Positions 54,528 through 64,000 of a DNA stretch of 64,000 nucleotides are shown here, piece after piece. The DNA is from Bolinopsis microptera (Eukaryota > Ctenophora > Tentaculata > Lobata > Bolinopsidae), in the NCBI RefSeq assembly GCF_026151205.1, contig NC_087076.1:1435692-1499691 (forward strand), given 5' to 3'. Every line of letters starts with the position of its first letter. Within the stretch, counting starts at the first letter, position 1. Both the position numbers and the translations under genes were made by a program. Under the pieces are notes generated by a model. The model ran no database searches, had not been told where the DNA came from, and worked only from the letters and a program-made list of their open reading frames with translations.

Positions 54528-55075
54528 GGTATATAGTATATTTTACTGCAAAATCAGACAATTTTTTTCGTAAAAAAGATGTACAATTCGGGAAAAGCTC
54601 ATCACTCCACACTCATGCCCCCTTAATGGGTGATACTCGTAAAATATTTGTTTCGAATATTAGGACGAGTCCAACTCGGCGCGCGTTCTGGTACGTACTG
54701 TTAGGTTATAAACCTACAAATGCCCAATCTTATCTGTACTAAATCTAATGCCGATGGCACCCCTTTCGCTCGCATAACTGATAACATGATCTGCGCGAGG
54801 CTTTTAAAATTAATTGTGTACGTTACATTCTTTATGTTATGTGTTACACGACTAAATTTTATTGTCCTTCTGTCATCATTCATAATTATACATTAGCTAA
54901 TATTCAATTACAAATTTTGCAGAGCTTTGAGAACTTGACCAAATTGGTTATGGTAAAAATAAATTCAAAATTTAAGTTTTAGTGAACCGTACGAAGAAAT
55001 TTAAACGAGTAACATCCGTTAACTTTAACTTTAAGATACTTTGAACAATTAGTTCAGGTTTAATTTTATTACTCA
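54528..55075 (+). repeat. About 600-bp direct repeat, copy 2
   Basis: Second copy of 47,300-47,925. It lacks the extra sequence within the short element and has small deletions. Confidence 0.88.
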
Positions 55076-55439
55076 ATCTCATTTTGTAGAAATCTTATTT
55101 GTTGTTGGATTGCATTGCTTTCGGGCCGATACCTAGTACTGGTAGTAGTACTAGTAGCGTACTTCGCGATAAAGGCAGTAGTTAGTGACAGTGTGACTTA
55201 ATGAGCTGACATCAGACATGAGGTTTTATTCGCTCCTATTAAATCGCTCGCCCAAATTTTAAGAAAATTCTTGTGAAAAGGCCCTTTAGGCATGAAAGTG
55301 ATCTAGATCGGTGTATTTTTGGACGCTGATTCCGAATCACCCCCCATGACGTAGGGTTAAAATGCTTCCCTGGAGAGTTATGCGCAAAAAACCGTTTTGG
55401 TCACGTGACAGGCTAGTAAAACGTGAATTCGATTATTTA

Positions 55440-56300
55440 GGGCTCGGGTTAGGGTTAGGGTTGTGGTTAAGATTATGGATAGCTTCGGGGTTATGGTTAG
55501 GGTTAGGGTTGGGATTAGGGTTTATGTAAAACCGTTTTGTACGGCTGCAAAACCAAAAAAACCAAAGTCACGTGAAATTTTTGGGCGAGCGATTTAGTAA
55601 GAGCCATTTGGCACTGATGATTGGTATTGTTTTTTATACATATCATGAAACGGATCGTTTGCCCACCAATTTGATTTGTTTCAATTGTTCGAATTATATA
55701 TATAATTATATATATATATACATTAATAATAATATATATAAGGATGCGATAAACCTCTTATTAACCTTATGTTTGCCTCACGTAATTTAAAATTAACGTT
55801 GTTGGCCCGCCGCACACGAGTGTGCGGCTGTTAGCTGTACATGTATCGTGGCTTTCGCCCCGATACACTAAATTAAATAGCAATGAGGGTCACGACGTGA
55901 TACAATTAATTTTTTTTTTTTTTTTATTGAAATCTTTCAATTATTATCATCAGAATTTATTACAATATCAATGTTGTATAGAATTTCTAAAAATGGACTA
56001 GAGAAACCAAAAAATGCCTTGACAAGTGTACAGCGATGATAACAATCAGGGGACACCAATACACCCAAATAACCAAACTAAAGGCCTCGAGAGACCTGAT
56101 AAAAAGTCGAGCAATTACATTGGGCCCCAAGTGCAGATAAAATAAAACCGGCTCTTACTAAATCGCTCGCCCAAAAATTTCACGTGACTTTGGTTTTTTT
56201 GGTTTTGCAGCCGTACAAAACGGTTTTACATAAACCGTAATCCCAACCCTAACCCTAACCATAACCCCGAAGCTATCCATAATCTTAGCCACAACCCAAT
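55440..56300. repeat. Inverted repeat with telomere-like TTAGGG tracts
   Basis: The left arm (55,445-55,605) and right arm (56,152-56,300) are about 150-bp inverted copies. Each has degenerate GGTTAGGGTTAGGGTTG repeats on the outer side and GGGCGAGCGATTTAGTAAGA on the inner side. The 545-bp centre has an AT microsatellite and a T-run but no gene. The TTAGGG words match the common metazoan telomere repeat. Confidence 0.8.
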
Positions 56301-56829
56301 TCATAAATAGAATAATGAATTGTAGCGCTATTTTTATCGATCATGAAACATTTACAAAATTATCAAAATTTACAAAATTTCCAAAAAATCTTTCAAAAAA
56401 AACACAGTTTATTGTGTCCGCCCAGACCAGAATCAACAATTAACTCTCAAATTGAAATACGGATCCTAATTCTACCAGCATCACGGAACTCAGTAAAGAA
56501 TTTTCCTCTACCACTACACTCGAAGGCCAACGCAGTTTACAACTTTAAAAGCCAAAGATATCTTACTACCTTACTTCATAGACAATTTTAAAATTTGGAC
56601 GGACACAATAAACTGTGTTTTTTTGGAAGATTTTTTGGAAATTTTGAACATGTCATAGCGCTACAATTCATTATTCTATTTGGCACTGATGATTGGTATT
56701 GTTTTTTATACATATCATGAAACGGATCGTTTGCCCGCCAATTTGATTTGTATCAATTGTTCGAATCGTAATGCTCCTGCTTAACTGCAGTCGAGCACTC
56801 TCTTTGGGAAACCAAACAACAACTATTTA

Positions 56830-56867
<38 letters not shown>

Positions 56868-57248
56868 CGTTGCTGTACTCCTACACATTAAAAGTCGGTA
56901 TATATATATTAGTACCGAGTAATTCCTTTTATTTCCAAAATTAGTTGCCATGAAATAATTTGGAGAAATGGTTATTAATATTGGTCATAATTCGTAAAAA
57001 GTCAAGTTACTAGTAGGTTCAATATTCAATATTTAATTTTGATTTATGCAGTTCACCTGTTCACAGTAATATGATCATAATATCGACGAACAAAGAATTT
57101 TCCTTTCATGTTTCATACTATTACTAGCTGTGTACAGCTGTACGCAGTCCGACTCTCAGACTGTTAATTTAATTGTATAACTTTTTATATATCTTTATCA
57201 TTACAGTTACACAAAGGTATCATAACAATATTATTTCCAAGCCATACA
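56301..57248. other. Repetitive upstream region of the VWC-like gene, copy 1
   Basis: 56,340-56,640 contains a fold-back with ACAAAATT words. 56,680-56,765 and 56,766-56,835 are copies of the two repeat segments later seen A-to-G changed at 59.6-59.95 kb. An AT microsatellite is at 56,838-56,865. 56,850-57,248 is the duplicated promoter-proximal region of the gene (related to 61,365-61,630). Confidence 0.6.
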
Positions 57249-59681
57249 ATGTTCCAGTTCATTCTGCTTGGAGCTGTCCTGATAAGTGCAAGTTTTGCCG
57301 AATCGCCCACGACCAGTACAAGTTCCTCCTCCAGCTCGCCCCCAGCGAAAGAAAAAGTTGAAATAACCTTTTGTCGACACGAAAATAAGAAGATCGAAAT
57401 CGGAGCAAAGGTCTACAAGGGATGCGAGGAATGCACATGCACGACCAAGCCCTATATCAGCTTCATGGGACCCGCGGATCAAGGTAAACATTATGTAGTT
57501 AATTTTATGTTAATGAATTATATATATATATTTTACCAAAACCCATAATCATGGGTAGAGTGGACCGCTGCCAGTGTCTCTCTTTCCCAAACAAAAGGAA
57601 ATGATATTAATTTAATTGACCGTTCTCAAATGCAAAATGATACCGAGAATGAAATCGGTCGCTCGCTTTTCCCATTCATTCACGGCTTACGAATTGTAAT
57701 AAGTTTCGATTGATTACATCAATCAGATGCTGTAAAAATCTCTTTGGGTTGCGTTCGGGTCGATACCTAGTATTTCGGGGTAAGGGTGGTAGTTATTACT
57801 TATTGAATTAGCTGAAGTTTATTGAATCTTTATTGCCGAGTACAGCTGCCTTTGGGTAGTTCTTCTTAATCTGTTACAATTGTAAATGAATGGGAAAAGC
57901 GAGCGACCGATTTCATTCTCGGTATCATTTTGCATTTGAGAACGGTCAATTAAATTAATATCATTTCCTTTTGTTTGGGAAAGAGAGACACTGGCAGCGG
58001 TCCACTCTACCCATGATTATGGGTTTTGGTAAAATATCATCTCTTTTTGATTATAATGTCAGGGTACTTTATAAAGTCGAAATATAAACTGATATCTTCA
58101 TTAATAAGGAGGAAGTTTCAACGATTTCGAAATTTGTCCTTTAAAAACATTTCCTTGTGTTTAGGTAAGCATATCGGTCGATCACTGACTGAATATGCCA
58201 CTTAATACTCATTCAAGTTGGCATTAAATTCATATATAATGACATTAAACTGTCGTGGCAAAGCAGAATTTGTTGGAAATTACGAATGAGCAAAATTCTT
58301 ACCTTTCGCACGTGCAAACTTTGAGCGGACGTTGCGTGCGCATCCAATATTGAATCGCCCTAAATTTTTGCATGTAATTGTTTTATATATAGTTTAATAA
58401 GCATGCAAAGTTTCAAAGTATTTCAAGAAGAACTGTAATCACAACGGCACTCTAAAGTTGACAGAAAATGACGAAAACAGCAATTTTCAGTGATTTTAGC
58501 AATTTTCTATCAATTTGGGCGTGTCCCCACGTGTGCAACTTTTCGATTTTAAACTTTAAAACTAGCCTAATGCACAATTTATACCTATAAGAAGCAGAAC
58601 TGAGCTCCACAACCCAAGGCATGGCCCAACACCAGAGAATACTAAATCGCAAAATTGACGTTTTTATAAAATAATTCTTCAAAAAAGCACAAACTTCAAT
58701 GACGAATATCTTTATGAAGGAGCAAGCTAGAAAAACTTTCCGGTAGATTTTCAGAATGCTTGAACAATTATCTAAGGTGAAAATTTCCTCAGATTTTGAA
58801 TACAATACTTTTTAATGGTGTAAAATCATTTTTTAAAGTTATTACTTTGTCAAAAATCAAGTTTTAAAAACGGTTAACTTGATGACGTCATCAAGGGGTG
58901 TTCATGACGTCAAATAATTTGTTTATACAATGTAAACTAAAGTGTAAACAATTATTTTCAAGACCTGTGGTCGGAAATGGCTGTATCTTTTATACTTTTG
59001 AATCTATGGACAATTAAATACAGGCTACAATTGACTGGCAAAGCGTCTATCCCTGAATATATATGTATGTATATCTGTATGTATCACGACAATCTATCGT
59101 AAAACAGGGGTTCTAGAAAACCCATTTCCCGATAATCCTGAAACCTGAAACTTTTTTTGCAGTCGATTTGGTCAATGTCTAGACGCCCTGAAAAATTTCA
59201 GATCTCTAACTCAATTTTAGCATGGTTTTTAAGGCACCTGAATATGGCGATTTTGGGTTTTTTACCGAATTTCGTATAACAGTGCTGGCGAGTATTTTAT
59301 GCAAATTTCTTAAAAATCTCAACATAACTATTTTTTATTCCTGTCATCTTTGACATCAAATTAGAATGTTTTGAACTAAAAATAAATCTGCTGAACGACT
59401 TCCGATGAGTCTTAATGCCTGAAAAACTCCTGCCGGAGGCGGCGGCCTTCGGCCGCCGCCTCCGGCCGGAGTGCACGCTTCGCGTGCACGAAAGAGGCTT
59501 GTAATGTGTACCAAAGGGGGTATAATAGTAAAGGGGGTATAATAGTAAAGGGGGTATAATAGTAAATTGGGTACATAGTATACCCACAATAAATGCAACG
59601 GTCGTGCTTGCCAGCACTGTGATAATGCTCCTGCTTGGCTGCAGTCGAGCGCTCTCTTTGGGAGGCCGGGCAACAACTATT

Positions 59682-59716
<35 letters not shown>

Positions 59717-60841
59717 ATGAATGGTTGTTGTTTGGTTTCCCGGGGGGAGTGCTCGACTGCAGTTGAGCGGGAGCATTGTGATTCGAGCAATTGGGACGGG
59801 TCGGGTTGGCGGGCGGGCGATCCGTTTCATGATATGTATGGGGACGATACCATTACCGGTCATCGGTGCCAAATGGAGTGGTGAATTGTGGCGCTGTAAC
59901 ATGTTGCTCCTTTGTAAGATGGTTTTTGTCGGTCATGGGGCATTTTCGGGGTTATCAAAATTTACAAAATTTCCAAAAAAACGTTTGATAACCAGAATCA
60001 ACAATTAACTCTCAAATACGGATCCTAATTCTACCAGCATCACGGAACTCAGTAAAGAATTTTCCTCTACCACTACACGAAGGCCAACGCAGTTTACAAC
60101 TTTAAAAGCCAAAGATATCTTACTACCTTACGCTCATAGACAATTTTAAAATTTGGACGGACACAATAAACTGTTTTTTTGGAAATTTTGTAAATTTTGA
60201 TAATTTTGAAAATGTTTCATGATCGATAAAAATTATCTTATAAAGGAGCAACATGTCATAGCGCTACAATTCATTATTCTATTTGGCACTGATGATTGGT
60301 ATTGTTTTTATACATATCATGAAACGGATCGTTTGCCCGCCAATTTGATTTGTTTCAATTGTTCGAATTATATATATATATGTATATAATTATATATATT
60401 AGCTCTGGGCGGGCCACCCTCTGTATAATTTGTCGGTCTTAGTTTCAACATATTCATTATCTTTTTTTTTAAATTTGACAAGTTCTAATTTTCCTCAGGA
60501 CAAGTGGTATGCAGCGAGGGTACTTTCTGTTGTCTGTTCATTGACAACGAAGGTAAAACTCAGCGAGCTTACACCGGTGACAAATACAGTGATGGTTGTA
60601 ACACATGTACATGTAAAAAGGACATGAGTGTTGAAGATTGCACTCAGCAATGGTGTAAGAACATGTGTCCGTATTATACTGTGGATAATATCGTGAATCA
60701 TACCAAACTGGAAAAGTTATTGCGATTGACGACGCAGTCGGCAAAAAGAAATGTCCCAGAAAGTGCAAATGCACGCGATCAGGAAGAATTAAGTGCACAG
60801 GACGCTGCATTAACGAGAGTCCCATGGGCATTTTTGGTTAG
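57249..60841 (+). CDS. Secreted VWC-like cysteine-rich protein, copy 1 (two exons, frameshift near the end)
   Basis: Exon 1 (57249-57483) encodes a signal peptide (MFQFILLGAVLISASFA), a Ser/Thr-rich linker and FCRHENKKIEIGAKVYKGCE then CTC. Exon 2 starts at 60499 and joins in phase: QVVCSEGTFCC, then YTGDKYSDGCNTCTCKKD. The pattern G-x2-Y-x2-GC-x2-CTC with later C-x4-C pairs fits von Willebrand factor C or pacifastin-type small disulfide domains. Near 60,715 the frame shifts. The third Cys cluster (KCPRKCKCTRSGRIKCTGRC) lies in another frame, with its stop at 60839-60841, and copy 2 has an extra G there. The intron holds a 2.8-kb insertion. Confidence 0.7.
57535..58030. mobile_element. Long-TIR MITE, copy 2, in the VWC-like gene intron
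   Basis: Same element as 46803-47291, with arms of about 145 bp beginning ACCAAAACCCATAATCATGG. Its arms share diagnostic bases that differ from both arms of copy 1. It adjoins the inverted composite insertion. Confidence 0.88.
58031..59634 (-). mobile_element. Composite insertion, inverted copy
   Basis: This is the reverse complement of 44,328-46,800 without the TA-flanked element. It includes the GC double hairpin (59,432-59,484) and the repeated TATAATAGTAAAGGGGG units (59,518-59,566). It ends with CTTGCCAGCACTGTGATAAT next to the A-to-G changed segment. The frames inside are mirrored in the other copy and show no protein motif. Confidence 0.85.
59630..59955 (+). repeat. A-to-G changed inverted repeat
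   Basis: Arm 1 (59,630-59,690), a (TA)n loop (59,685-59,713) and arm 2 (59,714-59,955) are copies of repeat segments also present at 55.6, 56.7, 60.2-60.4 and 61.2-61.35 kb. Relative to those copies, arm 1 has 8 and arm 2 about 47 A-to-G changes on the plus strand. Only one G-to-A, one C-to-T and one small duplication were seen in my hand alignment. Change stops abruptly near 59,955, where A-rich sequence is intact. Confidence 0.85.
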
Positions 60842-61640
60842 GTTAATAATTTTAAGGCGGGCGAATTAGTAATAGCCCTGTGTTAAAGTTTAAACAAAAA
60901 TGGAAATACAGATCCTAATTCTACCAGCATCATCACGAACTCAGTAAAGAATTTTCCTCTACCACTAACACTCGAAGGCCATCGCAGTTTACAACTTTAA
61001 AAAGCCAAAGAGAATCTTACTAACCTTACTTCATAAGACAATTTTTAAAATTTGGACGACACAATAAACTGTGTTTTTTTTTGGAAGATTTTGGAAATTT
61101 TGAAATGTTTCATAATTATGAAACTTTTTTTTTTTTTTTGTTTTTAATCGATAAAATTATTTTATAAAGGAGCAACATGTCATAGCGCTATAACTATCAT
61201 TATTCTATTTGGCACTGAGGTGGTATTTTTTTTATACAATCATAAACGGAAATCGTTTGCCCGCCAATTTGAGTTGTATCAATTGTTTCGAATCATAATG
61301 CTCCTGCTTAACTGCAGTCGAGCACTCTCTTTGGAAACCAAACAGCAACTATTTCATTACTATATATATATATAGTATTCGTTGTCTGTACTCCTACACA
61401 GTAAAAGTCGGTATATATATAATAGTACCCGAGTAATTCCTTCTATTCCAAAATTAGTTGCCATGAAATCATTTGGAGAAATGGTTATTAATATTGGTCC
61501 TTAATTCGTAAAAAGTCAAGTTTACAGTAGGATCAATATTCAATATTTATTGAATAAATTGTATAACTTTTTAATATCTTATCATTACAGTTTACCAAAG
61601 GTATTCATAATAACAATATATTTCCAAGCATACAAGTGTT
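60842..61640. other. Start of the noisy duplicate block
   Basis: From about 60,895 the sequence repeats 56,440-57,248 (for example GATCCTAATTCTACCAGCAT and CTGCAGTCGAGCACTCTC) with frequent one-base insertions and deletions. It includes a T-run at 61,127-61,139. Confidence 0.7.
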
Positions 61641-62410
61641 CCCAGTTCATTCTCTTGGAGCTGTCCTGATAAGTGCAAGTTGTGCCCGAATCGCCCACGA
61701 CCAGTACAATTCCCTCTTCCAGCTCGCCCCTACGAGAGAAAAAGTTGAAATATCCTTTTTCGACACGTAAACTAAGACGACAAATCGGAGCAAAGTCTAC
61801 AAGGATGCGAGGAATGCACATGCACGACCAGCCCTATACAGCGTCATGGACACCGGATCAAGGTACATATATGTAGTTAATGTTATGTTAATGAATTATA
61901 GAATAATATATATGTATATAATTATATATATTAGCTCTGGCGGGCCACCCTCTGTATAATTTGTCCGGTCTTAGTTTCAACATATTCATTATCGCCTTTT
62001 TTTTTAAAATTTGACAAGTTCTAATTTCCTCAGGACAAGTGTATGCAGCGAGGGTACTTTCGTTGTCTGTTCATTGACAACGAAGGTAAAACTCAGCGAG
62101 CTTACACCGTGTGACAATACTGTGAGGGTTTGTAACACATGTACGTAAAAAGGACATGATTGTTAAGATTGCACTCAGCAATGGGTAGACATGTGTCCGT
62201 AGTATACTGTGGAGAATATCGTAAATTATACCAAACTGGGAAAGGGATGCGATTGACGACGCAGTCGGCAAAAAGAAATGTCCCAGAAAGGTGCAAATGC
62301 ACGCGATCAAAGAATTAATGCACAGGAACGCGCCTTAACGAGAGTCCATGGCCATATTTGGTTATTAATAATTTTAAGGCCGGGGCGAAATTATAATCGC
62401 CCTGTGTTAA
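61641..62410 (+). pseudogene. VWC-like gene, copy 2, frame broken by many small indels
   Basis: It corresponds to exon 1 (about 61,628-61,861), a short intron and exon 2 (from 62,034) of copy 1. The 170-bp intron lacks the 2.8-kb insertion and so represents the empty state. Many one-base losses in runs (AAGG to AAG, GGG to GG, CCAAG to CCAG) destroy the frame. This may be real decay or uncorrected sequencing error. Confidence 0.7.
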
Positions 62411-63164
62411 GTTTTAAACCAAGTTTTGAGTAGTTATAATAAAACAAAACAATCCTCTTATAATATAAAGCATGAATTAATTTTCCTTAAATGGTAAAAA
62501 GAATGAAACAATTTAAAAAATGTCATACGAATAAGTTAATACAGTCACTAATATGTTAACATCTTATTTCAGCATGGAATATGAAATGTATGTAAAAAGT
62601 ATTATTGATTGACACAACCAATGATGGCAGTTTTAAATTGACTTTATACACTCAAAAGAAACAGATAGACTCTATACGCGGTATAGAGTTACACAATTTA
62701 CAAATACGTTTTGGAAATTTCAGTGCCAGTTTGACAGGCATAGTCAGTCTTTGAAATTTGACTAAATGATTACTAATCGTGTTCACATATTAACCCTAAT
62801 CATTATTTTTAGCAATTTTTACTTCCCTCCCCCCTCCCGTAATCAACCGGAATCAAGACCCAACCCCACCCCTCGTGTATGTGTGTGGGGGTGTGTTGTG
62901 TGTGGTGTGTGTGTGTGTGTGCTTGAACGGCTCGAAGCATCCAAAACCATTTAAAATCCAAAATTATAACTAACAGGTATTAATATTCCTGGACAAAACT
63001 TCATAGGGAAATTATTTTGGAAAACATTTGAAACGGACTTGACCCTTGACGACCCGTAAACACAGACCTACCTTCTAACGCTTGCGTCCCAATTACTTTT
63101 CCGTTCAAATTAAAGTTCCGGAGGTAGCAACAAAATCTAAGCTTCAAAATGATAGTCGAAGGAG
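62411..63164. other. Unassigned DNA with a TG microsatellite
   Basis: 62,764-62,870 is an inverted relative of the G-tract family at 52.74 kb (CCGTAATCAACCGGAATCAA). A TG-rich microsatellite follows at 62,875-62,922. No gene is supported. Confidence 0.5.
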
Positions 63165-63829
63165 TTGCTTTTCATTGGATTATTACCAAATCTACGACGT
63201 GATATCGACTTCTGGTTTGTATCCTCAAATAAACATTTCAGAGGGCGTCCACATTCCACGTTTAGTTTCATCGGTCAACACAATCGTCAGATATTTGGTA
63301 ATACGAATAGTTTTGAACTTACACGCATAGGAAATGTCTATCTTAGCTTTGGCCTACCCCTTCGGTCCTTCCAGCGAACTCAAATAGTTTATTGGTTCGC
63401 AATTACTGAACACAGTATTAATTTTGTCTGAAGATGCAAACCTTCCAGCTGCGGCTTTTGCTGCATGTGCCTCCTAAAATCAGTTTATTTTGAAAACCCT
63501 GAACATACTGCCTATTATACTACAGATAGTGGATCATGATACAGAATGTTTTGGAACTGTAAGTTGTTGAATTTCTCAGGAGAAGGATAGCAGGTTACTT
63601 GTTTCGCTACACTCACTCTCCGAGTGAAGTTGTTGATGCCGGTTTTTTTCGCAAGTCATTGTTGGCACCCCTTCGTTACGGAATACATGATTTATATGTA
63701 AATGACAGATATCAGCAAAAAGGCAATAGTAAATACTACATTGCAACTATTGTCTATCATTCAAATTTGTCGGTGTCCATCTCTCGTTCTCTGTTATTTG
63801 CATCGGGTGTTCAAAAGACAGTATTCTAA
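63165..63829 (+). CDS. Possible exons of an unidentified gene
   Basis: Two open stretches read like protein. The segment 63,165-63,431 includes FIGQHNRQIFGNTNSFELT and GLPLRSFQRTQIVYWFAI. The segment 63,580-63,829, after an AG at 63,578, encodes RRIAGYLFRYTHSPSEVVDA and GIHDLYVNDRYQQKGNSKYY to a TAA. I recognise no family and cannot join them confidently. They may be chance frames. Confidence 0.25.
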
Positions 63830-63874
63830 AATATAGGTTTAGACTAACTGCAAATAGTAGAGAAGAGTAAAGTG

Positions 63875-64000
63875 GTGATAAGAGTCGCGGTATCACGTGA
63901 CTGCCAGTACGTAAGATTAGGGCCAGCGTCTCAGAGATGTGGTCTCTGTTGTTGTGGCGTTAACTGCGAGTTTAACCAGTCCATCACACCCATACTGGAA
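63875..64000 (-). pseudogene. ARMC7-like exon B fragment, decayed
   Basis: On the minus strand this matches exon B at 42,336 (ATGGGTGTGATGG, ACAGAGACCACATCTCTGAG, CAGTCACGTGATACC) with indels that break the frame. It is truncated by the window edge. Confidence 0.75.

Overview
The window looks like animal nuclear DNA from an invertebrate: AT-rich, with spliced genes, TTAGGG-like tracts and many transposons. The species cannot be fixed from sequence alone. A marine invertebrate (sponge, cnidarian or mollusc) is my guess, based on the mix of CR1-like, REL-endonuclease and Penelope retroelements.

Left third (1-25,700): almost entirely mobile DNA. It holds a CR1-type LINE with long ORFs (2,195-6,177), LINE relics, a pogo-like transposase relic split by a 1.6-kb G/C-tract element, a decayed Copia-like retrotransposon (about 14.5-18.45 kb), an intact REL-type reverse transcriptase ORF (18,572-20,266), a hAT MITE with a perfect 8-bp target duplication, a mariner-type MITE, tRNA-derived SINE heads in inverted pairs, and an 813-bp palindrome built from tandem repeats.

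Middle (26,800-39,751): the host genes. Two tandem ATPase-inhibitor IF1 genes precede a 16-exon gene whose reading frame closes perfectly over 745 residues: a SKICH + coiled-coil + zinc-finger autophagy receptor of the CALCOCO/TAX1BP1 family. Two of its introns begin with minisatellites that copy the 5' splice site itself. The second array is split by a Penelope-like element whose GIY-YIG nuclease is N-terminal.

Right third (40,600-64,000): a mosaic of duplicated blocks, including ARMC7-like exon fragments head-to-head with a signal-peptide exon, TTAA- and TA-flanked elements whose empty sites survive elsewhere in the window, and two copies of a secreted VWC-like cysteine-rich gene. Copy 1 of that gene has a 2.8-kb insertion in its intron. 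Copy 2 lacks it but is full of one-base indels.

The strongest unexpected signal is at 59,630-59,955. Both arms of an inverted repeat carry dense A-to-G changes on the same strand relative to unedited copies nearby. This is what ADAR editing of a hairpin RNA followed by its return to the genome would leave.
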